Source: CALOFP01 sp942492635 (GTDB taxonomy: Bacteria; UBP6; UBA1177; CALOFP01). From it: a DNA stretch of 64,000 nt. Under the pieces are notes generated by a model, which worked only from the letters and a program-made list of their open reading frames with translations, did no database searches and was not told the origin of the DNA. The stretch is from contig CALOFP010000001.1 of assembly GCA_942492635.1 (NCBI GenBank), forward strand, positions 620,001-684,000, written 5' to 3'. Of the stretch, positions 1 through 9,500 are shown one piece after another (within the stretch, counting starts at the first letter, position 1; each line of letters starts with the position of its first letter). The position numbers and the translations under genes are program-made.

Positions 1-1
1 G

Positions 2-2425
2 GACAAGTTCTACTACGACTGGCAACCGGGCAACAACACCGTCTACCACTTCAAGGTCGAAGCAGTTTCCGAGCCCATGGGGATAAGCTACTACAGCGAA
101 CCTGACAGCGGTTTTGCAACGATGGAGAACTACAGGGAGCTCAAATTAGTCCATCAAAGCAGCTCAAAAGGGATCACATACGACACGAACGGTTACCTCT
201 ACCTGATAAAGAGCAACTCGATTCTTAAAGTCGACAACTACGAGCGATGGGTGGAATACCCAGAATTCACACAGGAGATAGACGAAAACGGCAACATGAA
301 GTATCCCGAGGCAGTTGTGACCGATGCGGGAGAGAACTATCTCTACATTGTCGACTCCGGCAAGCACAACGTTAAGCGTTTCCTCACGGCTGACGGAACA
401 TTTCACAGCGAAATCGGCATGCAGGGCAGCGGAAGCGGTCAATTCAACTCGCCGAGAGGAATAACCCGCTGTATGGACGGAAACATCTACGTTGCGGATT
501 CGGGCAACAACAGAATCGTAAAAATCAAAATAGGCGGCGATCCCGCCGAGACAATGATTTTCCAAAGTACATTCGGGGGACTCGGAACAGAACCGGGCAA
601 ATTCGACAATCCCACATACCTGGCATGCGACTCTCAGAACAGGATTTACATCTCGGATACAGGTAACGACAGAGTCCAGCGATGCGATTCGACTGGAAAC
701 TGTGAAGTTTTCATCGGAAAAGAGGCGTTCGACATGCCCGGTTACGATATAAGCGCACCGGTATCAATTGCAATCGACATGTACGATCACATCTACCTCA
801 TCGACAGGATCCTCCTCAGGCAGTTCAGTCCGGAGGGTGTCCTGACCTTCAAAAGGTCTGCCGGGTACGGAACAGTAAGAGTTTCGACAGATCCTTCCGG
901 ATGGCACATCTACTTCACAAGCAGCAAGGGAACCATACTTTTAAGAAGAGAGGTTTTTGAAAACTTCCCGATCGAACCGCCGAAAAACGTAAACGCCACA
1001 GACGGATCACATGAACATTTCGTTCGCGTAAGCTGGGACGGCGTCCCCTCAGCCGAGTACTACGCACTCTCAAACTATCGCAATGAGGAGCTTGGAAGAA
1101 CGGCGCAGTTCCAGTTCGATTACGACAGACTTCGAAAAGACAGATTCAGCGTGAGAAGCTACAACCAGTACCTGGGCTACAGCGACCACAGCAATCCTGA
1201 CGCCGGTGAACCTCAGGTCATACTGGACCAGCTGCTTCACAGCATGCAGTACGGCCCCTCATCAGGTCAGGGAGGAAGCGGTATCACTATGGACAGCGAA
1301 GGCAACATCTACATTGTCGGCGGAACAAGTGACGGTTTTTACGGGAACAGCGGCTACGGAAGTTCGGACATTTTCCTGATGAAACTTCGACCGGACGGAT
1401 CAATAATCAAAACAGCAACATGGGGAACCGAGAACGTTGATCAAGGAGTCGATGTAAAAGTTGATCATCAGGGAAACATCTACATTTGCGGTATTACGCT
1501 CGGCGATCTTCACGGGAACACCAACTCCGGCAAGAGGGATATATTTCTCATGAAACTGGATCAGGAAGGAAATATGCTCTGGACCTCCCAGTGGGGATCT
1601 TCCGGCGAAGATTATGTGGCGGGAATTGATCTTGACGCCTCGGGGAACATCTATATTTCCGGTTTCGCCAACAGAAGTTTTGAAGGAAACACAGCCAAGG
1701 GAAGAAACGACATTTTCGTGATGAAGATAAACTCCCAGGGCTCACCACTATGGACAGAGATCATCGGAACGCCATATGACGAAGAAGCCACATCGATCAA
1801 GTTGGACGCCGCAGGAAACATCTACCTTACCGGCTATACAAACGGCGATCCCGAAACCAACGCCCACGCGGGAAGTTTTGAAATTTTCCTCATCAAATTG
1901 AATAACGACGGAACCCAGGCGTGGAGAAAGGATTGGGGCTCGGACAGAGATGAAAAATCCCACGATCTTACAATCGATTCTTCAGGAGACTTATATCTGA
2001 CAGGCTACACACGGGGCAGCCTCAACGGAGTTGTAAACTACGATTACCATATTTTTGTAATGAAAACAGACCCGGATGGATCGGAAATCTGGACAAAAAT
2101 ATTCGGTTCTGACCAATTGGATGAAAGCCAGGACATAGAAGTTTCATCTACAGGAAACATATTCGTCACCGGCAAAACAACCGGCGATATATATGGAAGA
2201 AACGAGGGAAGTGACGACATTTTCCTTATAAAACTGGATTCCGAGGGCGAACATGTTTGGAGCCGGCAGTGGGGAACAACAATGAAAGACAGGCCGAACG
2301 ATATGATTATCGGCCCAGACGACTCCATTTTCATTACCGGTTTTACAGAGGAAGCACTCGACGGAAACCTTAAGGTCGGATATAACGATATATTTATGTT
2401 GTTTCATGCCAACTTCGACCACTGA
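2..2425 (+). CDS. Secreted beta-propeller protein (FN3, NHL, SBBP repeats), 5' truncated
   Basis: The frame is open to the left edge: codons from base 2 read DKFYYDWQPGNNTVYHFKVE, the end of an FN3-like domain, so the ATG at 77 is internal and the true start lies outside the window. After that come NHL-type blades (about residues 30-300 counted from the Met at 77; GNIYVADSGNNRIVKI and NRIYISDTGNDRVQR are typical), a second FN3-like domain (PPKNVNATDG to GYSDHSNPD), then seven SBBP beta-propeller repeats of about 55 residues, each with a core like GNIYICGIT and DIFLMKLDQEG. These families are normally extracellular or surface scaffolds; no catalytic motif is visible. The stop codon TGA lies inside the first copy of an intergenic repeat (CACTGATTAAG). 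Domain calls are confident; the biological role is unknown. Confidence 0.85.
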   Translation, partial: DKFYYDWQPGNNTVYHFKVEAVSEPMGISYYSEPDSGFATMENYRELKLVHQSSSKGITYDTNGYLYLIKSNSILKVDNYERWVEYPEFTQEIDENGNMKYPEAVVTDAGENYLYIVDSGKHNVKRFLTADGTFHSEIGMQGSGSGQFNSPRGITRCMDGNIYVADSGNNRIVKIKIGGDPAETMIFQSTFGGLGTEPGKFDNPTYLACDSQNRIYISDTGNDRVQRCDSTGNCEVFIGKEAFDMPGYDISAPVSIAIDMYDHIYLIDRILLRQFSPEGVLTFKRSAGYGTVRVSTDPSGWHIYFTSSKGTILLRREVFENFPIEPPKNVNATDGSHEHFVRVSWDGVPSAEYYALSNYRNEELGRTAQFQFDYDRLRKDRFSVRSYNQYLGYSDHSNPDAGEPQVILDQLLHSMQYGPSSGQGGSGITMDSEGNIYIVGGTSDGFYGNSGYGSSDIFLMKLRPDGSIIKTATWGTENVDQGVDVKVDHQGNIYICGITLGDLHGNTNSGKRDIFLMKLDQEGNMLWTSQWGSSGEDYVAGIDLDASGNIYISGFANRSFEGNTAKGRNDIFVMKINSQGSPLWTEIIGTPYDEEATSIKLDAAGNIYLTGYTNGDPETNAHAGSFEIFLIKLNNDGTQAWRKDWGSDRDEKSHDLTIDSSGDLYLTGYTRGSLNGVVNYDYHIFVMKTDPDGSEIWTKIFGSDQLDESQDIEVSSTGNIFVTGKTTGDIYGRNEGSDDIFLIKLDSEGEHVWSRQWGTTMKDRPNDMIIGPDDSIFITGFTEEALDGNLKVGYNDIFMLFHANFDH

Positions 2426-2558
2426 TTAAGCTGATTTCCACGATTACCATGATTTTTATACATGAACACTGATTAAGCTGGTTTCCGTGTTTATCATGAT
2501 TTCAATACATGACCACCGATTACGCTGGTTTTCGTGTTTACCATGATTTCAATACTAA
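2418..2558 (+). repeat. Three tandem 47-bp copies of the GATT-type intergenic module
   Basis: Copies start near 2418, 2465 and 2512; equivalent bases (ACTGATT/ACTGATT/ACCGATT) lie at 2421, 2468 and 2515, exactly 47 bp apart. Each copy has four GATT- or GTTT-type words spaced about 9 nt. The first copy overlaps the stop codon of the preceding gene. The same module recurs in at least eight other gaps of this window. Confidence 0.8.
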
Positions 2559-2559
2559 A

Positions 2560-2987
2560 TCCGGTCTCTAAATGGTATTCCTTCTTTCATACAAGCGACC
2601 TTCTCGTGTCTTACGATTTTGATTTTAGCGGCTGAAACAAATTCTTTCTCGTGTCTGTTTGAGTTGTTCACGGCTGAGATATCTTCTTCTCTTACGTGCT
2701 GTTTCGTGATTTTTGATGTTTAGGAATTCCTCCCTGTTCGTGTCTGTTTGCGTCTGTTCGCGTCGTTCGCGGCTGAGATTTCTTCTTCTCTTACGTGCTG
2801 TTTCGTGATTTTTGATGTTTAGGAATTCCTCCCTGTTCGTGTCTGTTTGCGTCTGTTCGCGTCGTTCGCGGCTGAGATTTCTTCTTCTCTTACGTGCTGT
2901 TTCGTGATTTTTGATGTTTAGGAATTTCTCCCTGTTCGTGTCTGTTCGCGTCGTTCGCGGCTGAAAATATCCTCTCTTCCCTATTTC
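2560..2987 (+). repeat. Composite intergenic repeat with a 99-bp tandem array
   Basis: After the GATT module comes a region with TTCGTGTCTG, TTCGCG and CGGCTGAGA words. From 2671 there is a tandem array: CGGCTGAGAT occurs at 2671, 2770 and 2869 (99-bp period) and a last CGGCTGAAA at 2958, where the unit is 10 bp shorter because one TTCGTGTCTG-type word is missing. No gene is supported in this stretch. Confidence 0.8.
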
Positions 2988-3068
2988 GTGGTTTTTTACG
3001 GTTTTAGTTTTTCAGGAAATTTATTTGCTGTATACTCTTCACAGTTATATTTGAGGAAGAGATTTTCT

Positions 3069-3950
3069 ATGAACGATTTACCGAAAGTAAAATTCCGAAA
3101 GAAAAAAAGCCGCGAATTAGAATTTGAAATTATTACAATAAGAAGTCTTTTTTCGAGGTTTAAAAAACTTTCTCCTCCACCTGATAGGTTTCATAGAATT
3201 GAATTCTATACCATCATGTTTGTGACCAATGGAAACGGTGTTCACTTTATAGATTTTCAACCTCTTGATTACCGAAAGGGCAGCATTATTTTCATATCAA
3301 AAGGCCAGGTTCATGCATATGGAATTACTGCGGAAACTGAAGGTTACATTATCCTTTTCACTGATTCTTTTCTATCAAAAAACCTGATCCATTCGGACCT
3401 ACTCTCTCTTTACAGACTATACAACCACAATCTCTACTCGCCTATATTAAATCCTGAGGAAAAAGAGAGAAAAACTTTAAAAAACATCTTCGACTCGATT
3501 TTTGAGGAGTACAATCACTCCGACGACTTTGCAAAGGAAGATATTTTAAGACTCTCTCTCAAGCTTCTGCTGCTAAAAGCTGAACGAATGATAAAGAACC
3601 TGAATACCGACAAAAAGAACTCCGAGTGGGTAATAAAATTCGGCATATTCAGGGATCTCCTTTCAAAGCACTGTACAGAAACACGGGACGCGGACGACTA
3701 CGCCGGAATGATGAATGTTTCCTACAAACATCTGAATGAGATCTGCAAATCGGTAACGGGCATAACCGCCAAGAAATTCATCGACAGTTATGTCGTAACC
3801 GAAATAAAGAGGAATATAGCGACATCCGATCTTTCGGTGCAGGAACTTTCATATAGATTCGGATTCGAAGAACCTACCAATTTCGTAAAATACTTTAAAA
3901 AACATGAAGGAAAGTCTCCCGCCCAATTCAGGAAAGCTTTTTCAAAATAA
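3069..3950 (+). CDS. AraC-family transcriptional regulator
   Basis: This is a 293-residue protein when started at the ATG at 3069, which follows GAGGAAGA at a suitable distance; an upstream in-frame start at 2988 lies in intergenic repeat DNA and is less likely. The N-terminal half (about 20-130) is a cupin-like ligand-binding domain with HRIEFYTIMFVTNGNG and FISKGQVHAYG. The C-terminal about 100 residues form the double helix-turn-helix, with the family signature LSYRFGFEEPTNFVKYFKKH and then GKSPAQFRKAF. It probably controls itself and the SnoaL-like lipoprotein 143 bp downstream on the same strand; the ligand is unknown. Family confidence is high. Confidence 0.9.
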   Translation: MNDLPKVKFRKKKSRELEFEIITIRSLFSRFKKLSPPPDRFHRIEFYTIMFVTNGNGVHFIDFQPLDYRKGSIIFISKGQVHAYGITAETEGYIILFTDSFLSKNLIHSDLLSLYRLYNHNLYSPILNPEEKERKTLKNIFDSIFEEYNHSDDFAKEDILRLSLKLLLLKAERMIKNLNTDKKNSEWVIKFGIFRDLLSKHCTETRDADDYAGMMNVSYKHLNEICKSVTGITAKKFIDSYVVTEIKRNIATSDLSVQELSYRFGFEEPTNFVKYFKKHEGKSPAQFRKAFSK

Positions 3951-4093
3951 CCGTCCGGTTCGATATTTACCATTCTTTTGAAAGCATTCACCTATATCTT
4001 TTTCCGCCACTGAGTACCATTGCACCTGTCGACGTTGAGGATTTCTCATGCAGCATCGACGAACAAATGTGATAATTAACTCGGGAGGTTAAA

Positions 4094-4942
4094 ATGAAAA
4101 AACTGGCAGTAATTTTCGGACTTTTCTTCATGATGGTATCATGTGCATCATCACACTCAAACAAGGAGGAAAGAATGACTTTATCGAACAGAGAAAAGGC
4201 GGTGGCTCTTCTTGAGAGTCTGGAGACGGGAGATCAAAAACCGGCAAGCTACATCAACCCGGAGAAGTACATCCAGCACAACCTCATGGTAGGCGACGGT
4301 CTTGCCGGATTCGGAGCGGTAATCCAGAATGCTCCGGAAGGCGGCTTCAAGGCAAAAGTTGTGAGAGCTTTTGAAGACGGCAACTACGTTTTCACCCACA
4401 CAGTCTACGACTTTTTCGGACCGAAGATCGGTTTCGATATTTTCCGCTTCGAAAACGGTCTCATTGTCGAACACTGGGACAATCTTATAGAAATCAAACC
4501 TGCAAATCCAAGCGGAAGAACACAGACAGACGGAGCAACTGAAATCGTCGACATCGAAAAAACCGAAGAGAACAGGGAAATTGTTGAAGGTTTCGTGACC
4601 GATATTCTCATGGGCGGCAAGATGGATAAGATCACTGACTACATCAATCCCGAGAAGTATCTCCAGCACAATCCCGCAATCGCCGACGGTCTTGACGGAC
4701 TCGGATCTGCAATGCAGTACTTTGCGGAAAACGGACTCGTAATGACTTATGAAAAGAATCACATGGTTCTCGCGGAAGGAAACTTTGTACTCTCCGTCAG
4801 CGAAGGAAAGTTCGGAACAGGCGAACATACATCGTTCTATGATCTATTCAGAATTGAGAATGGAAAGATCGTTGAACACTGGGATACAATCGAAACCATT
4901 CCGGCAAAAGAAGAGTGGAAGAACAATAACGGAAAATTCTAA
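4094..4942 (+). CDS. Lipoprotein with two SnoaL-like (NTF2-fold) domains
   Basis: Start ATG follows a strong RBS (GGGAGG). The signal peptide MKKLAVIFGLFFMMVSC ends in a lipobox with Cys17, so the protein is predicted to be membrane-anchored. Two homologous halves follow: YINPEKYIQHNLMVGDGLAG in the first and YINPEKYLQHNPAIADGLDG in the second, each ending FRFENGLIVEHWD or FRIENGKIVEHWD. This pattern (YIxxxxYxQHNP... EHWD) is typical of SnoaL-like proteins in the NTF2 superfamily. The tandem duplication in one secreted chain is unusual; most members are single-domain cytoplasmic proteins. It lies downstream of an AraC regulator, which may control it. Substrate is unknown. Confidence 0.85.
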   Translation: MKKLAVIFGLFFMMVSCASSHSNKEERMTLSNREKAVALLESLETGDQKPASYINPEKYIQHNLMVGDGLAGFGAVIQNAPEGGFKAKVVRAFEDGNYVFTHTVYDFFGPKIGFDIFRFENGLIVEHWDNLIEIKPANPSGRTQTDGATEIVDIEKTEENREIVEGFVTDILMGGKMDKITDYINPEKYLQHNPAIADGLDGLGSAMQYFAENGLVMTYEKNHMVLAEGNFVLSVSEGKFGTGEHTSFYDLFRIENGKIVEHWDTIETIPAKEEWKNNNGKF

Positions 4943-4961
4943 AAATAGAAATTATTATCGT

Positions 4962-4990
4962 CCCCGATTTCCTGGAAAAGGAAGTCGGGG
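4962..4990 (+). terminator. Inverted repeat after the SnoaL lipoprotein, possible terminator
   Basis: CCCCGATTTCC (4962-4972) pairs with GGAAGTCGGGG (4980-4990), an 11-bp stem with one G:U pair and a 7-nt loop, 20 nt after the stop codon. The following sequence (CCTTGTTGT) is only weakly T-rich, so termination efficiency is uncertain. Confidence 0.6.
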
Positions 4991-5054
4991 CCTTGTTGTA
5001 TTCGCGACAATAAGCATCGTTTTCTCTTTTCACAAAAATACCTATCAATTTCTC

Positions 5055-5085
5055 TTGACCCGTCTAAAGCTTTACACTTTATACT
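5055..5085 (+). promoter_or_regulatory. Possible sigma70-type promoter before the 60-residue ORF
   Basis: TTGACC at 5055-5060 is a good -35 box. The best -10 candidates are TTTATA at 5078-5083 (17-nt spacer) or TATACT at 5080-5085 (19-nt spacer); neither is ideal on both sequence and spacing. Confidence 0.35.
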
Positions 5086-5143
5086 CTTCCTGCTATTTTC
5101 GTAATCAAGATAGTTTCAGAAACTTTTTAAGAAGGAGAAAATC

Positions 5144-5326
5144 ATGGGAAACAACAAGGTAAAAGAGTGTAAGGAAATCTTTTCGGCGATCAGACTTTCG
5201 GAAAATGACATGGACAACTGGCACAAGGTGTTCGAGGAAAAGTATCCCAAAATGCACCAAAACTTTCTTGAATGGCTGGGACTTGAAGAGGAAAGAATTG
5301 AGGAAGTGAGAGCTCAGAGTAGGTAG
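5144..5326 (+). CDS. 60-residue protein resembling the free-standing C-terminal domain of a MerR regulator
   Basis: The ATG follows AGAAGGAG, a strong RBS, so the ORF is probably translated. The sequence contains MDNWHKVFEEKYPKMHQNFL, then EWLGLEEERIEEVRAQSR. As I recall the family, this (W-H-x-x-F-E, P-x-x-H-x-x-F-L, L-G-x-x-E-E-x-I, final R-x-x-S-R) is how the C-terminal effector tail of some MerR-type one-component regulators ends. A MerR DNA-binding domain lacking exactly this tail begins 243 bp downstream. Either the gene has been rearranged, or the two parts are separate cooperating polypeptides. The MerR assignment comes from memory of the family, not from a search. Confidence 0.6.
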   Translation: MGNNKVKECKEIFSAIRLSENDMDNWHKVFEEKYPKMHQNFLEWLGLEEERIEEVRAQSR

Positions 5327-5569
5327 TAGTTGGGATTTTGTAATAAAAATGCCTCCTCTCCAGAATTTGTGGGTTGCAATTTGGTTGTCCTGTTATCCAC
5401 CTATTGAAATTAAAAAAAATCCTGCACACTGGATACTTTGTTGGACTGGATTCCATTTTTATTCAAAATCTTTTCCCAGAATGGGAAACAGTATTGTAGT
5501 TATATAACCAAAGTTTTATACAATGTATTTTCTTGAGCCAACATTTTTTAACATCGTGGTTAATAAGAG

Positions 5570-5878
5570 ATGAAATACACAATAACAAAACTGGCCAAAC
5601 AATTCGGATTATCAAAAAGTACACTGCTCTACTATGATGATATCGGATTACTCAAGCCGAGTTATCGAACATTCAAAAATTATCGAATATACGGTGAAAA
5701 AGAGTATCGAAGATTGAAAAAGATCTCTCTTTTGCATCAGACAGGACTATCCCTTAATGAAATTAAGAAAATTCTTGATTCCGAAAAATCAAAATCCACA
5801 GAGATTTTAGAAAAGAGACTTGAACAGATTTTCGTGATTACCTTGATTTTAATATTGAATCGGTGCCTTAAATGTTAA
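5570..5878 (+). pseudogene. MerR-family DNA-binding domain, C-terminally truncated by an intergenic repeat
   Basis: Residues 1-70 (MKYTITKLAKQFGLSKSTLL, YYDDIGLLKPS, LHQTGLSLNEIKKIL) are a canonical MerR winged helix-turn-helix, followed by the start of the dimerisation helix (STEILEKRLEQI). The last about 15 residues (FVITLILILNRCLKC) are encoded by the GATT-type intergenic repeat (CGTGATTACCTTGATTTTAA), not by regulator sequence, so the native C-terminus has been lost. The RBS (AAGAGA) is modest. A small ORF resembling the missing C-terminal tail lies upstream at 5144-5326. The remaining domain could still bind DNA, but the dimerisation helix looks cut short. Confidence 0.75.
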
Positions 5879-6085
5879 TCCTGAATATAATCGTCACTTT
5901 AGTTTTCCCATTTTCGCGCTTTTCGCTGTTCAAAAAGAATCTCTTCCTCGTTCGTGTTTGTTCGCGTGGTTCGCGGCTGAAAAAATTTCTCCCCCTCTTC
6001 CTTTCGTGGTTTTTCGTGTTTTTCGTGGCTAATCTATTTTTCCTCTCCCTCATTTCGTGTTTTTCGTGGTTGTCGATAACTTTTC
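5829..6085 (+). repeat. Composite intergenic repeat (all three modules)
   Basis: Order: GATT module (5832-5870), an AATCC..ATAATCG linker, TTTTCGCG, then TTCGTGTTTGTTCGCG..GCGGCTGAA (about 5945-5980), then TTTCGTGGTTTTTCGTGTTT and a further TTTCGTG copy to about 6075. Short ORFs here (5872-6093 and its antisense 5868-6053) follow the repeat composition and are not credible genes. Confidence 0.8.
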
Positions 6086-6517
6086 CAGGTTAAATCCAGC
6101 GACCGATTTGTGGAAATTATTTTTTTTATGACCGATTTAGTCGCTGAACCGGCTGTGATTTTGTTTTTCAGAAGATTTCGGCGACTGTTTTGGATAGAAT
6201 ATTTTCTTCAAGGTCAATCCAGGCACCGGATTCGCCGTGATATTGTTATCATGATGATTTTTACGGTTACTCTGGATAAGTTAATATTTATTGTTAAAAA
6301 AGAGATGCTTTAATCGAATTAACAAACTGAAGAAACTCTTTATTTAATTGATTATTTGATATAAACACATATATTTACAACCGTAAGGCTCTTCTTTGGC
6401 CTCTTTTGTTATCATTATCACCGGTCATTTCAGCAACGCCACCATCTGGAGGAGTGATCCATCATAAAACAGGTCCAATTACTTCAAATATAAAAAGTTT
6501 TTTTATTCATATTTCCT
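6086..6517. other. Gap without a credible gene; possible second repeat family
   Basis: 6090-6260 contains ATTATTTTTTTTATGACCGA, CGCTGAACCGGCTG and TTCAAGGTCAATCCAGGCAC words that resemble the stretch at 32975-33130 (TATTTTTTTTATGGTCATTT, CACAGGCACTGG, TTTTTTTCAAGG). An ATG ORF at 6110-6313 falls in it but has no RBS and no recognisable domain. The remainder up to 6517 is AT-rich leader of the giant gene. Confidence 0.4.
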
Positions 6518-6526
6518 GGGGGGGGG
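6518..6526 (+). promoter_or_regulatory. G9 homopolymer forming the ribosome-binding region of the giant secreted protein
   Basis: Nine consecutive G residues at 6518-6526 are followed by AAGATT and the ATG at 6533. The tract provides the Shine-Dalgarno-like sequence. Because homopolymeric G tracts are prone to slippage, its length could vary and change spacing or strength of initiation; this is inference. Confidence 0.6.
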
Positions 6527-6532
6527 AAGATT

Positions 6533-9500
6533 ATGCAAAATTTGCGTCTGCAAAAAGTTAGTTTATTTCTGGCTCTGATGCTGTTTTCTTTAACGGCATG
6601 GGCTCAGGTTGGCAGTGTGGACTGCACATTCAACAACGGATCCGAATACGGAAAAATTACAACTGATTTCAATGGATTTCACGATATGGGAAATACAATG
6701 AAGGTGTATCGGAGTGGCATATACCTCGACTATATCGTAATTACCGGTTCAGCCGATCACACCGATGGCAAAACTGAAATGGTCGGTGTTGCAAGGTATA
6801 AACCCAACGGAACTCTCGATACCACTTTCGGAGGTGACGGAAAGGTTATCACAAACATATCTTCATCAACCTATGACAGAGGTCGGGCAATAGCTCTATA
6901 TCCCGACGGGAAAATAGTTGTCGCCGTTTCAACATCAACAAGCAATTTGACCGTTGTCAGATATCTGTCCAATGGTTCCCTTGACACGAGTTTCGGATCC
7001 GGCGGAGTTGTATCACACTCCATCGGCACGGGTCACAGCAACTGGTCGGATATGGAAATCCAGAACGACGGAAAGATCATACTTGTCGGCCAGAAAAAAG
7101 ATGGCAGCAACTACAAATCTGTTGTAATCCGACTTAATTTTAACGGTTCAATAGATTCTGCATTTGAAGGAAACGATGGTGTCGGAGTTGATCTCGCCGA
7201 TAATCAATTCGATGACAAAACCGGCTTTATGGACTACGGAATGGAGTCCTTTTCAAAGGTAAAGATAGATTCGAACGGAAATATCTGGACCTGCGGCTGG
7301 GCACGACAGATAGAGGGAGCAAGCAAAACAAACCGCGCTACATTTGCTCGAATTTCATCAACCGGTTCAGTTTTGGCAAGCACGGTGGTAAACCTCGGAT
7401 ACGGCAGCGAATCCTGCGGAGGTATCGACTTGGTAGGGACAACCCACGCCTACATCGGCGGATATACAAATAATTCCGATGATAAAAGGGACTTGGGAAT
7501 TGCCAAACTGGCTGCCAACGGATCATTTGACACATCCTTCGGTGGAAACGGTAAAACACTTGTCGATATGGGTGGCAGTGATGAATTCAGAGGTGTGGCA
7601 GTTCAGGCCGACGGAAAAATAGTTGTCACATCGAACACATTGGGAGATTTTGCCGTTGCACGATTGAACATCGACGGAACACTCGACACCTCTTTTTCAG
7701 ACGACGGAATAAATCTCATCGATTTCGGTGACGACGACAGGCCATACGGCGGAGTTCAGCTCCAGTCGACAGGAGCAATTATTCTTGCAGGCTGGTCAGG
7801 AAGCAGCGAAGAGAGAAATTTTGCAGTGACAAGGGTAATCGCAAAACCGACGGAAATGGCATTTTGCGGCATAACGGTGGATCAGAACACCCTACCGATA
7901 GAACCAGTTACAACTGGAGACATTCTCAGCATGAATATTGAGGTTTCGGGAACATTAAATCCCTTCTCCGCATCCGATTTCAACTTCACAACGGCAGGAA
8001 CCGATGACACTTCGGATATTCAGTCTGCCCAACTTTTTTATACCGGAAGCAGCAATACTTATTCCGAAACCAATTCTCTTGGTTCCTACAGTGCTCCTGA
8101 CGGATCTTTTACTTTTACCGCATATCAAGCGCTTCAACCCGGTAAAAACTATTTCTGGATGGCATATGGAATTCCTGGAAATATCACGTTCGGAAACTTA
8201 GTGGACGCAAGTGCTTCACAGGTTACTGTAAATGGAAACAATATATTGTTGAACAGTGCTCCATACGGTTCCAGGCGGATAAATTACATTGCCTTTTTTG
8301 AGGATTTCGGCGAAGAGGATGGTGCCGCATTTCCCGCAGGCTGGACAAACTATGATCAAGACGGAGACGGGAACCTCTGGACTACCGCACAAATTAACGG
8401 TTTCGGAAGTGCAGGCAGATCCGGTGCCGGAGCTGGAAGTGAATCATACACCAACAAAAATCTCACTCCCGACAACTGGATTGTTTCCCCAGTTATCGAT
8501 CTGACGGATTACAAATCGGCAACTCTTGAATACTGGATAGGTGCAATCCACGATGAGTACGGCAAAGAAAATATTGAAGTCTACGTATCGACTTATGGAA
8601 ACACCCCTGCTGATTTCACAAGCGGATTCGGAGCTTCCGTCGATTCATACACAACTTCAAATATGTCCTGGCTTCAGCGCACAGTAGATCTTTCCGCATA
8701 TGCAGGCCAGGCATTTTACATTGCGTGGCGACATAACCAGAACCATGTCGATCAAAATTGGGGAATCAGATTGGATAACATCTCTGTTACAGGCGAGAAA
8801 ATCATTGAAAATCAAGCACCTACCCTCTCATCTTTTGCAAAAGCAGGAAGTCAGGACACCGACATTAATTTTGCAGTTTCGGATTTCTCAGGTGCATTCA
8901 GCGATCCTGACGGTAACTCGATGGCGAAAATCAAAATCATCTCGCTGCCTTCCCACGGAACTCTCGAGCACAACGGAAGCACATTTTCCGTACCGCTGGA
9001 AATCGATCCTTCGGGATTCGGGACATTTGTCTACAAGCCGGCGCCAGGTTACGTCGGTGCCGACAGTTTCAAATGGAATGCAAGCGATGGAAAGGTTTTC
9101 GCCGCGGCAGACGCTGATGTTAATTTTACGCTTAAGGACAATCAGTCTCCCGTTATTTCCAACTGTCCTACCGATATCAACGTCAATGTCGAAGGCGGAA
9201 CATGCGAAGCGGTTGCAAACTGGACAGCTCCGGCGGCAACCGACAATGTAGGCGTTGCAAATTTTACAAGCTCCCACAATTCCGGCGACACTTATCCTCT
9301 CGGTAAGACAACAGTTACCTACACTGCCGAGGACGCGGCAGGAAAAAGCTCTCTCTGCAGCTTCAACATAACAGTGAAAGACAGTGAAAAACCGACAATC
9401 ACCTGTCCTTCCGATATGATAGTGAACAGTGAAAACGAATCCTGCGGAAAGGTCGTTACCTTCACAGCACCTGTCGGAACAGACAACTGCGGCGGTTCTT

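Noticed and set aside
77..79. ATG at 77 as the start of the first gene
   Set aside because: The frame is open to base 2 and encodes FN3-like sequence upstream, so this Met is internal.
2671..2960. CRISPR array because of the 99-bp period
   Set aside because: The whole 99-bp unit is conserved; there are no unique spacers.
5868..6313. Short ORFs on both strands (60-75 codons)
   Set aside because: They are built from intergenic repeats, lack RBS and have no domain.
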